Positions 1 through 6,745 of a stretch of 45,239 nt of DNA are shown piece by piece; position 1 is the stretch's first letter, and each line of letters starts with the position of its first letter. The DNA lies in NCBI GenBank assembly GCA_930990065.1, contig CAKNOA010000016.1, positions 1-45,239 of the forward strand, in the 5' to 3' direction. The notes below the pieces were generated by a model. The model was not told the origin of the DNA. It saw only the letters and a program-made list of their open reading frames with translations, and ran no database searches. The DNA comes from an uncultured Clostridia bacterium (lineage in GTDB: Bacteria; Bacillota; Clostridia; Oscillospirales; Acutalibacteraceae). Both the position numbers and the translations under genes were made by a program.

Positions 1-77
1 TGACTTCACTCATGCCAGAGTCTGCAAACCATTTTGCGAAAAATACTTGACACTACCATTTTCATCGTCTCCGCTTT

Positions 78-96
78 TGGTGAACCATCGGGGATT
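78..96 (-). pseudogene. Truncated copy of the tRNA-Lys 3' end
   Basis: These 19 bases repeat the 3' end of the intact tRNA-Lys gene (274-292), covering CCA, the 3' acceptor strand and one side of the T stem. The match also includes a CGTCTCCG block just outside it (66-73, against 261-268 in the intact copy), with a one-base length difference between the blocks. Beyond position 96 the similarity stops abruptly, so no anticodon or D arm is present. It looks like a duplication or integration scar, not a working tRNA. Confidence 0.6.
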
Positions 97-222
97 TTTT
101 CCGCTCCGCGGAGGCGCTTGTCCACCGCCTACGGCGGTACCGGACGGCGCGCCCTCTTCGCGGCCGGGCGTGCCACCGGCACCCCCAGCTTCGCTCAGAC
201 CTTTTCGGGTTCGAATCCCCGC
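97..222. repeat. GC-rich hairpin element beside the tRNA fragment
   Basis: This stretch lies between the truncated tRNA-Lys end and a T-arm-like motif at 207-220 (GGTTCGAATCCCC). It holds several short inverted repeats, such as CCGCC-TAC-GGCGG near 124 and GTGCC-ACC-GGCAC near 170. No gene with a ribosome binding site is visible. It may be a dispersed tRNA-associated repeat; only a self-search of the genome can show that. Confidence 0.35.
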
Positions 223-233
223 TTTTTCTTCCG

Positions 234-272
234 CAAAAAAATAACGGAGACGATAAAAACCGTCTCCGTTAT
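234..272 (-). terminator. Terminator of tRNA-Lys
   Basis: Twelve-bp stem (241-252 with 261-272) around an 8-base loop. On the minus strand it is followed by a run of seven T. It lies directly downstream of the tRNA-Lys CCA end. Confidence 0.8.
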
Positions 273-273
273 T

Positions 274-349
274 TGGTGAACCATCGGGGATTCGAACCCC
301 GGACACCCTGATTAAAAGTCAGGTGCTCTGCCAGCTGAGCTAATGATTC
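274..349 (-). tRNA. tRNA-Lys(TTT)
   Basis: A full cloverleaf can be drawn on the minus strand. The 7-bp acceptor stem pairs GAATCAT with ATGGTTC (one G-T pair), the anticodon loop CTTTTAA gives anticodon TTT, the T arm contains GGTTCGAATCC, and CCA is encoded. The gene is 76 nt long. Confidence 0.95.
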
Positions 350-379
350 ATTTCGCCGCTGTTTTGTTGCAGCTTTGTT

Positions 380-408
380 ATTATAGCAGAGCTACAGCGG
401 CTTGTCAA
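380..408 (-). promoter_or_regulatory. Promoter of tRNA-Lys
   Basis: On the minus strand there is a perfect -35 TTGACA (403-408) and a perfect -10 TATAAT (380-385), spaced 17 bp, about 30 bp before the tRNA. Confidence 0.85.
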
Positions 409-435
409 CTACATTTTCAAATTTTTTTCGAGATT

Positions 436-948
436 TTATTCGCCCAGCACTTTTACCTTCGCGGCGTCGTAGAATCCGCGGGCATCGGGGGTTTCAGCCG
501 GGCGTCCCACGGTAATTAGCGCCAGCGGCACAGACTGCACCTGCAAAATCTGTTGCAGCGCGGTTGCCCGCTCTTTATCGGGGTGTACGCCGCACCAGCA
601 GGTGCCCCATCCCAGTTCCCAGGCCTGCAACAGCAGGTTTTCACACGCAGCGGCGCAATCCTGAGGCCAAAAACCTTCTTTGTAAGGACTTTCCACCGAT
701 GGGAACCCACAAATCACAATGGCCAGGGTGGCATCAGTAATATGATTACAATACGGATGGGCCTGACGGATTTGTTCTTTAATGGCGGGATCTTTGACTA
801 CAACAAATTCCCACGGACGGCCATTGCGGGCACTGGGGGCCATCATGGCAGCTTCGAGGATTTTATGCAGGTCTTCCCGGGACATAGGCACACCGGGCAC
901 ATAATGACGAATACTGCGGCGGGTGCGAATGGCTTCATATACGTTCAC
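436..948 (-). CDS. Nitroreductase family protein (FMN-dependent)
   Basis: A 170-residue nitroreductase-fold protein, expected to bind FMN as a dimer and reduce nitro compounds, quinones or similar substrates with NAD(P)H in the cytoplasm. The N-terminal basic patch R10-R11-S12-x-R14, the PSARNGRPW segment (38-46), the QDCAAACENLLL helix (96-107) and ITVGRP (145-150) are the usual family landmarks. The length suits the short clade of the family. The start is GTG at 946-948, with GGAGG 7 bases upstream. It is transcribed divergently from the ribokinase gene. The natural substrate cannot be read from sequence. Confidence 0.9.
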   Translation of the reverse strand: MNVYEAIRTRRSIRHYVPGVPMSREDLHKILEAAMMAPSARNGRPWEFVVVKDPAIKEQIRQAHPYCNHITDATLAIVICGFPSVESPYKEGFWPQDCAAACENLLLQAWELGWGTCWCGVHPDKERATALQQILQVQSVPLALITVGRPAETPDARGFYDAAKVKVLGE

Positions 949-1004
949 GACTATTCCTCCCCCGAACCAGATCGAGCATCCGGTTCTATCATTTTCCTGC
1001 CTTT

Positions 1005-1033
1005 ATTATACCTTGCCGGGGCAAAAAAGGCAA
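1005..1033 (-). promoter_or_regulatory. Promoter of the nitroreductase gene
   Basis: Minus strand: -35 TTGCCT (1028-1033) and -10 TATAAT (1005-1010), spacing 17 bp, about 57 bp before the GTG start. Confidence 0.65.
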
Positions 1034-1043
1034 CCCGGCGGTC

Positions 1044-1073
1044 TTGACAGGGGCCTTACCGCCCTTTTACAAT
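1044..1073 (+). promoter_or_regulatory. Promoter of the ribokinase gene
   Basis: -35 TTGACA (1044-1049) and -10 TACAAT (1068-1073), spacing 18 bp. It is back to back with the nitroreductase promoter. Confidence 0.7.
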
Positions 1074-1129
1074 AAAGGAACGACGGAACCGTTTTCTGCC
1101 GGTCCCATGGGGAAAGGAGCCAACGAGTG

Positions 1130-2050
1130 ATGGAAAAAATTCTTGTCATTGGCAGTTTAAATTTGGATTATGCCATTCGCGTAACGGACAGGCCGCAGCC
1201 CGGCGAAACGGTGTTGGGCCACGGGCTTACGCTGAGCCCCGGGGGCAAAGGCGGCAACCAGGCGTTCACTATCGGCCGCTTTGGCCGCCAGACGGCCATG
1301 ATCGGTGCGGTGGGTGATGACGCCGCCGGGCAGATGCTGCGGGCAAATTTGCAGCGCGCCGGGGTGGATACCGACGCGGTGGAAACGCTGGCGGGCACCC
1401 CCAGCGGCCAGGCGTTCATCCATATTACCGACCAAGGGGAAAACAGCATTACGGTGATCCCCGGGGCCAACGCCCAGGTGACGCCGGAGATGATCGGCCG
1501 GCACCTTGACAAAATGGAAGATTGCGACGCCGTCGTGATGCAGCTGGAAATCCCGCTGCCCGCGGTGATCCACGCCGCCCGCCGCGCCCGGGCGCTGGGC
1601 AAAACCGTGGTGTTGGACCCGGCCCCGGCGGTACCGGATTTGCCGGAAGAGCTGCTCAGCCAGGTGGATATTTTAAAGCCCAACGAGACGGAACTGCATA
1701 TCCTGACCGGCCTGCCCACCGACACCGACGAACAGGTGATCGCCGCGGCCCGCACGCTGCTCACAAAAGGCGTGGGCGTGGTGACGGCGTCCCTGGGGGG
1801 CCGCGGGGTGATGATGGTCACCCGCGACACGGCCCAGCGCTTTACCCCGCCGCCGGTCCACGTGGTGGATTCCACCGCCGCCGGGGACAGCTTTACTGCC
1901 GCCATGGTCAGTGTGTATAACGGGGCAAACCTGCCCGAAAGCCTGCAATTTGCCAACCGGGTGGCGTCCCTCGTATGCACCCGTCCCGGCGCCCAGGATT
2001 CAATCCCCACGGCCGAAGAAATTCGCGCCATGCAGCAGGAAAACGCTTGA
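1130..2050 (+). CDS. rbsK: Ribokinase (PfkB family sugar kinase)
   Basis: Cytoplasmic kinase that transfers phosphate from ATP to ribose, giving ribose 5-phosphate. Family marks are the N-terminal GSLNLD strand (about 8-13), the GGKGGNQA sugar-binding loop (38-45), KPNETE (about 183-188) and the PfkB signature DSTAAGDSF (about 247-255), whose Asp is the catalytic base. The 306-residue length is normal. A GTG lies one codon upstream at 1127; the ATG at 1130 is preferred, with GGAG 10 bases before it. No ribose transporter or RbsR is beside it, so it stands alone as a single-gene unit. A related sugar such as deoxyribose is possible as substrate. Confidence 0.92.
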   Translation: MEKILVIGSLNLDYAIRVTDRPQPGETVLGHGLTLSPGGKGGNQAFTIGRFGRQTAMIGAVGDDAAGQMLRANLQRAGVDTDAVETLAGTPSGQAFIHITDQGENSITVIPGANAQVTPEMIGRHLDKMEDCDAVVMQLEIPLPAVIHAARRARALGKTVVLDPAPAVPDLPEELLSQVDILKPNETELHILTGLPTDTDEQVIAAARTLLTKGVGVVTASLGGRGVMMVTRDTAQRFTPPPVHVVDSTAAGDSFTAAMVSVYNGANLPESLQFANRVASLVCTRPGAQDSIPTAEEIRAMQQENA

Positions 2051-2074
2051 TCCTATACCCATAATTCCATAAAG

Positions 2075-2106
2075 AAAGCGCCGCGAAAAAATCGCGGCGC
2101 TTTTCT
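2075..2106. terminator. Bidirectional terminator between rbsK and the M20 peptidase gene
   Basis: Eleven-bp GC-rich stem (2076-2086 with 2092-2102), flanked by A on one side and T on the other, between two convergent genes. Confidence 0.85.
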
Positions 2107-2127
2107 ATTATTTATTATAAATATGTG

Positions 2128-3483
2128 TTATTGGGCGGTTGCATACCGGCGGATGAGCCGCAGGAAAAATTTGGCGCCCCCATCCAAAACGGAAACAGGA
2201 ATAGCCTCCCGCGGAGAATGGGCATCGCCCCAATTATTTTCAAAGTAAAAGGCGCTGAAGCGGTACACATGGTCGCACACTCCGTAGAAGTACCGTGCGT
2301 CGGTGCCGCCCAGCATCAAGCTGGGAGTGGTAATGACGGTGGGGTGGTCTTCTTCACACAGAGAACGGATCACATTATACCCAAAGGAACCGGTGGGCGA
2401 CAGGGGCGACGCCGGGGTGCCTTTTACAAGCTGTACGGTAATGCCTTCGGGCATCACGCTCTGGATATGCTGCTGTACACTTTCCAGCGTATCGCCGGGC
2501 AGCAGACGGCAGTTGACGGTGCAGGTTACCCGGGTGGGCAAAATGTTAGCCTGGTCGCTGCCTTTGATCATAGTGGGAGCCATCGTCGTATGGAACAGTG
2601 CCGCCATGGTACGGTCCTTAGGCAAAAGTTCACGAACTATCTCTTCAAAGTGAGCGGGGATATCCCCCAGCAGTTCCTTTTCCCGTTCCGGGCGGGTGCT
2701 GTACGGCGCCAGGGTAGACAGGTTTTCCTGTACCACGGGGATGATGCGGTACGGGAACGGATGCGCCCACAGCGCCTGCAGCGCCTGGCCCATGCGCACC
2801 ATGGGGCTTTCGGCGCCGGGGGTGGAGGAATGGCCGCCTTCGTCTTCGGCGATCAGGGCATAATCGGCATAGCCTTTTTCGCCTACCACGATGTTGCACA
2901 CCGGGCGGTCCACCTTTTCGCTTTGGCCGTCGCTGCAGCCGCCGCATTCATCGACAATCATGCCCAAGCGCACACCCATGTCCTTTAGGGTATCGGCGAT
3001 CTTTTTGGCCGACGGGCCGTCGCCGCCCATGACTTCTTCATTATAACCATAGGCCAAATACACGTCGGTGTCCGGGGTATAGCCCTGGCGCAGCAGCTCT
3101 TCCACCGCTTCCATTTCGGCCATGATGTTGCACTTGGAATCGGTGGTGCCGCGGCCATACAGCATGCCGTTTTCCACCACCGCGTCAAACGGCGGATGGG
3201 CCCATTCCGCTTCGTCCCCCACCGGCACCACGTCCTGGTGCGCCATGAGCAAAAGCGGCTTTTCCCCGGAGCGGCCGGTGCCCTTCCAGTGATATAATAG
3301 CCCCGCACGGCCCACTTTTTGCAGCGTCAGGTGCTGGTGTAAAAGCGGATAGCTTGTCCGCAGAAAATCGTGCAATTCGTCAAATTTGGAAAAATCCATC
3401 AGGCGGCTGTCGGGATTCGACACCGTGGGGATGCGTACCATGCCCTGTAGATGGGCTAAACACGCTTCATTTGTAATACTCAT
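2128..3483 (-). CDS. M20 family metallopeptidase
   Basis: A 451-residue zinc peptidase of the M20/ArgE/DapE family that probably hydrolyses small peptides or N-acyl amino acids in the cytoplasm. The metal-binding pattern is clear: H82 and D84 in the AHQDVVP segment, D115 in GRGTTDSK, and the E149-E150 pair in YNEEVMG. The dimerisation insert follows. The ATG start has AAAGGAG 9 bases upstream. There is no signal peptide, and no neighbouring gene indicates the substrate. The length and the QDVVPV motif resemble the PM20D1/carnosinase-like branch, so dipeptidase is the best guess. It converges on rbsK and shares a terminator with it. Confidence 0.88.
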   Translation of the reverse strand: MSITNEACLAHLQGMVRIPTVSNPDSRLMDFSKFDELHDFLRTSYPLLHQHLTLQKVGRAGLLYHWKGTGRSGEKPLLLMAHQDVVPVGDEAEWAHPPFDAVVENGMLYGRGTTDSKCNIMAEMEAVEELLRQGYTPDTDVYLAYGYNEEVMGGDGPSAKKIADTLKDMGVRLGMIVDECGGCSDGQSEKVDRPVCNIVVGEKGYADYALIAEDEGGHSSTPGAESPMVRMGQALQALWAHPFPYRIIPVVQENLSTLAPYSTRPEREKELLGDIPAHFEEIVRELLPKDRTMAALFHTTMAPTMIKGSDQANILPTRVTCTVNCRLLPGDTLESVQQHIQSVMPEGITVQLVKGTPASPLSPTGSFGYNVIRSLCEEDHPTVITTPSLMLGGTDARYFYGVCDHVYRFSAFYFENNWGDAHSPREAIPVSVLDGGAKFFLRLIRRYATAQ

Positions 3484-3549
3484 GGTATATTCTCCTTTCG
3501 TGTATCCTTCTTGTTATGGCCATATACCGGCAAAAATGATTTCGTTCCG

Positions 3550-3578
3550 ATTGTATCACACAAAGGGCTCCGGCGCAC
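3550..3578 (-). promoter_or_regulatory. Probable promoter of the M20 peptidase gene
   Basis: Minus strand -10 TACAAT (3550-3555) with an extended TGA just before it. The -35 hexamer is poor. Confidence 0.45.
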
Positions 3579-3645
3579 AAAAAATTCCCGAAAAAAAACT
3601 GTGCGATTTGCCCCAAATTTTCAAAACCGGGCAAAGGGCCCCGGG

Positions 3646-3674
3646 TTGACTTTTGGGGCAAAGTATTCTACACT
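3646..3674 (+). promoter_or_regulatory. Promoter of the feo operon
   Basis: -35 TTGACT (3646-3651) and -10 TACACT (3669-3674), spacing 17 bp. A direct repeat follows in the leader: GAGAAGG-AATTA-GAGAAGG-TTAAT, starting at 3680. It could be a regulator or RNA site. It does not match the classic Fur or DtxR palindromes. Confidence 0.6.
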
Positions 3675-3766
3675 AACTTCGAGAAGGAATTAGAGAAGGT
3701 TAATCGCAGTGCCCGGGTGGTCCCGGGCCGGTGCGGCCTGTGGGAAAAGAAAGGAAGCGATGCGCC

Positions 3767-4009
3767 ATGACACTGGACCAGTTGCCTATTGGGCAGCAGG
3801 CTGTGATCACCGCCGTGGGCGGGGAAGGCGAGCTGCGCTGCCGGCTGCTGGATATGGGGCTGATCCCCCATACCACTGTGCAGATGCAGAAAGTGGCCCC
3901 CATGGGGGACCCGATGGAAATCCGCTTGCGGGGGTATGAACTGACCCTGCGGAAGGAAGACGCGGCCAAGATTACCATTGAAAAACAAAAAGGAGGCCCC
4001 GCCGTATGA
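3767..4009 (+). CDS. feoA: FeoA, ferrous iron transport accessory protein
   Basis: An 80-residue cytoplasmic SH3-like protein that acts with FeoB in Fe(II) uptake. The sequence follows the family: an MTLDQLPIGQ start, a glycine-rich turn, LLDMGLIPHTTV (the FeoA core) and an L-R-G-Y-E-L-T-L-R strand. The ATG at 3767 is chosen because AGGAAG lies 9 bases upstream. An in-frame GTG at 3731 would add 12 residues with no ribosome binding site. Its stop overlaps the feoB start by 4 bases (ATGA), which indicates translational coupling. Confidence 0.92.
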   Translation: MTLDQLPIGQQAVITAVGGEGELRCRLLDMGLIPHTTVQMQKVAPMGDPMEIRLRGYELTLRKEDAAKITIEKQKGGPAV

Positions 4010-6012
4010 TCTTTGCGCTTGTGGGCAACCAGAACTGCGGGAAAACCACGCTGTTTAACCAGCTGACCGGTTCGAACCAGCACGTGGGGAACTTCCCCGG
4101 GGTGACGGTGGACCAGAAAGTGGGCGAAATCCGCCATGCGGACAACTGCCGGGTGGCCGACCTGCCGGGGATTTACTCCTTACGCCCCTATACCAATGAA
4201 GAGATCGTCACCCGGGACTTTTTACTCAACACCCACCCGGACGGCGTGATCAACATTGTGGACGCCACCAATATTGAACGGAACCTGTACTTAACCTTGC
4301 AGCTGCTGGATATGGATATCCCCATGGTGCTGGCGCTGAACATGATGGACGAAGTGCGCAATAACGGCGGTTCCATCAACACGAAAGTCATGAGCGAACT
4401 GTTGGGCATCCCGGTGATCCCCATTTCCGCCGCCAAAGGCGAAGGCGTGGACGATTTGATCGAAGTGGCGGTGCGTACCGCCAAAACCCACACCCTGCCG
4501 AAAGTGACCGACTTCTGTTATAAAGGGCCTGTGCACCGGTGCGTGCACGCCATCTCCCACCAGGTGGAAGACCACGCCATGGCCCAGAAGATCTCCCCCC
4601 GGTTCGCCGCCATGAAGATTATCGAAGGCGACGAAAAGCTGACGGATGCGCTGTCCCTGAGCCAGAACGAACGGGAACTGATGGAACACAGCATCTTGGA
4701 AATGGAACACGACTGCGGCATGGACCGCAACGCCGCTTTGGCGGATATGCGCTATACCTATATTGAAAACGTGGTGCGCCACGCGGTGGTCAAATGTCAC
4801 GAAAGCCGGGAACACCGGCGCAGCGTGAAAATCGACAGCGTGCTGACCCACCGGGTGCTGGCCATCCCGCTGTTTTTACTGATTTTGATGGCCGTGTTCT
4901 ATTTGACGTTTGAAGTCATCGGCGCGTTTTTGAGCGACTGGCTCAGCTATGGCATCGATGTGCTGACCAATGTGTGCGACGGGTGGCTGACGGAGTACGG
5001 CATCAACCCCGTGGTGCACAGCCTGATTATCGACGGCGTGTTTGCCGGGGTCGGCAGCGTGCTGAGCTTTTTGCCGATTATCGTAGTGCTGTTCTTCTTC
5101 CTGTCCATTTTGGAAGATTCCGGGTACATGGCCCGGGTCGCGTTTGTGATGGATAAGCTGCTGCGCAAAATTGGGCTCTCGGGGCGCAGCTTTGTGCCCA
5201 TGCTCATCGGCTTTGGCTGCACGGTGCCCGCCGTCATGGCCAGCCGCACGCTTTCGAGCGAACGCGACCGGCGCATGACCATTATGCTCACGCCGTTTAT
5301 CAGCTGTTCGGCCAAAATCCCGATTTACGCGGTGTTTTCGGCGGCGTTCTTCCCCGCCCAGGCCCCGCTGGTGATGATCGGGCTGTATGTGGCCGGTATT
5401 GTGGTGGGCATTCTGATGGCGCTGCTCATGAAGAAAACGGCGTTCCGCGGCAAACCCATGCCGTTTGTGATGGAACTGCCGAACTACCGCCTGCCCAGCC
5501 CCCGCAGCGTGCTGTTGCTCATGTGGGAAAAGGCACGGGACTTTTTGCAGCGGGCGTTTACCGTGATTTTCCTGGCGACGGTGATCATCTGGTTTTTGCA
5601 GACTTTCGACACCCGGCTGAATGTGGTCAGCGACAGCGCCGACAGCCTGCTGGCCATGATTGGCCGGTGGATTGCCCCCATTTTCGTACCCCTGGGCTTC
5701 TCCGACTGGCGGGTGAGCACCGCGCTGATCAGCGGCTTTACCGCCAAAGAAGCGGTGATCAGCACCCTGAGCGTGCTCACCGGGGCCGGTACCGCCGAAC
5801 TGGGCGGGGTACTGACCGGGATGTTTACCCCGCTGGCCGCTGTGAGCTTCCTCGTTTTCACCCTGCTGTATACGCCGTGTGTGGCGGCCATTGCCACCAT
5901 CCGGAACGAACTGCATTCCCGCACCCGGGCGTTCGGCGTGGTGGTCATGCAATGTACGGTAGCCTGGGTGTGTGCCCTCTTGGTCTACCAGATCGGCCAT
6001 TTGTTTGTGTAA
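4006..6012 (+). CDS. feoB: FeoB, ferrous iron transporter
   Basis: A 668-residue inner-membrane Fe(II) uptake protein with an N-terminal GTPase. The G motifs are readable: G1 GNQNCGKTT (7-15), G3 DLPG (52-55), G4 NMMD (112-115) and G5 near ISAAKGEG. A helical spacer domain follows, then the membrane part from about residue 285 with two Gate-type regions (IGFGCTVPAVMAS and SGFTAKEAVIST). The length is normal and no frameshift is seen. It overlaps feoA and is followed 29 bp later by the small Cys-rich gene, so the three form one operon for anaerobic iron acquisition. Confidence 0.96.
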   Translation: MIFALVGNQNCGKTTLFNQLTGSNQHVGNFPGVTVDQKVGEIRHADNCRVADLPGIYSLRPYTNEEIVTRDFLLNTHPDGVINIVDATNIERNLYLTLQLLDMDIPMVLALNMMDEVRNNGGSINTKVMSELLGIPVIPISAAKGEGVDDLIEVAVRTAKTHTLPKVTDFCYKGPVHRCVHAISHQVEDHAMAQKISPRFAAMKIIEGDEKLTDALSLSQNERELMEHSILEMEHDCGMDRNAALADMRYTYIENVVRHAVVKCHESREHRRSVKIDSVLTHRVLAIPLFLLILMAVFYLTFEVIGAFLSDWLSYGIDVLTNVCDGWLTEYGINPVVHSLIIDGVFAGVGSVLSFLPIIVVLFFFLSILEDSGYMARVAFVMDKLLRKIGLSGRSFVPMLIGFGCTVPAVMASRTLSSERDRRMTIMLTPFISCSAKIPIYAVFSAAFFPAQAPLVMIGLYVAGIVVGILMALLMKKTAFRGKPMPFVMELPNYRLPSPRSVLLLMWEKARDFLQRAFTVIFLATVIIWFLQTFDTRLNVVSDSADSLLAMIGRWIAPIFVPLGFSDWRVSTALISGFTAKEAVISTLSVLTGAGTAELGGVLTGMFTPLAAVSFLVFTLLYTPCVAAIATIRNELHSRTRAFGVVVMQCTVAWVCALLVYQIGHLFV

Positions 6013-6041
6013 ATCTATTGGTGTAAAAAAGGAGGTGCCGT

Positions 6042-6221
6042 ATGGGCCCTATCGATATTTTGCTGGTACTTTTGCTCATTTTGTGGGCCGGGTGGGCCAT
6101 CCGGCACCGCAAAAGCTGCGGCGGGTGCAGCGGGACCTGCAGCGGATGCTGCTCCGGCTGCCCGCACCACGGCTCCTGTGAAAACCAACAACCCACGAAA
6201 GAAGCGGACCCCCGCCGGTAA
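6042..6221 (+). CDS. FeoB-associated Cys-rich membrane protein
   Basis: A 59-residue protein with one N-terminal membrane helix (about residues 4-20), then a basic patch and eight cysteines: six between residues 26 and 40, spaced C-x2-C-x3-C-x3-CC-x2-C (the third and fourth gaps are estimates), and another at 46. A pair of histidines lies at 42-43. This matches the FeoB-associated Cys-rich family found after feoB in many Firmicutes. Its exact role is unknown; metal handling near FeoB is the usual inference. GGAGG lies 6 bases before the ATG. No feoC-type regulator is present, so this protein takes the third place in the operon. Confidence 0.88.
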   Translation: MGPIDILLVLLLILWAGWAIRHRKSCGGCSGTCSGCCSGCPHHGSCENQQPTKEADPRR

Positions 6222-6240
6222 TCCCGGAGGGGTTCTTTTC
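6208..6240 (+). terminator. Probable terminator of the feo operon
   Basis: Imperfect stem of ACCCC with GGGGT around an inner CCGG-CCGG pairing, followed by TTCTTTTC. It overlaps the end of the Cys-rich gene. Confidence 0.55.
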
Positions 6241-6251
6241 TGGCCACTTAT

Positions 6252-6267
6252 TTGCGTGCGCACGCAA
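6252..6267. promoter_or_regulatory. Probable MarR operator
   Basis: Perfect 16-bp palindrome TTGCGTGC-GCACGCAA, 28 bp before the MarR start, where an autoregulatory operator would be expected. Confidence 0.55.
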
Positions 6268-6295
6268 TAAACCATGAGGGAAAGGACCATCGACC

Positions 6296-6745
6296 ATGAA
6301 ACTGATCAAATGGCTGTCTGTGTCGGACCGGTACGCCAAAGCGTATCTGGATGAAAAGCTCGCCCCTCTGGGGCTGACCAGCAGCCACCACATGTATGTG
6401 CTGAAGATCTGCCGCACGCCGGGGTTAACCCAGGAAGCGCTGCTCGACCGCCTATATATACACCCCAGCAACGTGACCCGCACCATCACCTTATTGGAAC
6501 GCAGCGGTTTTTTGACCCGCCAGCCCTGTGACCACGACCGGCGTACCTACCGGCTGTACCCCACCGAAAAAGCGCAAAAGGCGGTGCCGGCCATTGAAAA
6601 AGCCTGCCGCGACACGGAAGACGCCCTGCTCAAAGCGCTGCCCGAAGAGGACCGGGCGGCCCTTGCCCCCATGCTGCAGCTGACGGGGCGCCACATGGCG
6701 GCGCTGTGCGGGATGCAGAAACAGGAGGATGAATTTGATGTGTGA
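6296..6745 (+). CDS. MarR family transcriptional regulator
   Basis: A 149-residue winged-helix repressor. Residues about 30-100 contain the MarR DNA-binding region: TQEALLDRLYIHPSNVTRTI is the recognition segment and DHDRRTYRLYPTEKA is the wing. The 5'-UTR carries a perfect palindrome that may be its operator. The gene overlaps the MATE transporter gene by 8 bp, so it most likely controls both genes and releases in the presence of a substrate of the pump. Start ATG at 6296, with a modest GGGAAAGGA upstream. Confidence 0.9.
   Translation: MKLIKWLSVSDRYAKAYLDEKLAPLGLTSSHHMYVLKICRTPGLTQEALLDRLYIHPSNVTRTITLLERSGFLTRQPCDHDRRTYRLYPTEKAQKAVPAIEKACRDTEDALLKALPEEDRAALAPMLQLTGRHMAALCGMQKQEDEFDV

Noticed and set aside
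10-306. Small reading frames over the tRNA-Lys fragment and GC-rich element
   Set aside because: They translate tRNA and hairpin sequence; no start signal or domain supports a gene.
1168-2031. Long antisense frames over ribokinase, and similar ones over many other genes
   Set aside because: They follow from high GC content and have no ribosome binding site or recognisable domain.
4876-6000. A long antisense frame inside feoB
   Set aside because: His/Gln-rich product of the wrong frame, with no family match; feoB is intact on the other strand.
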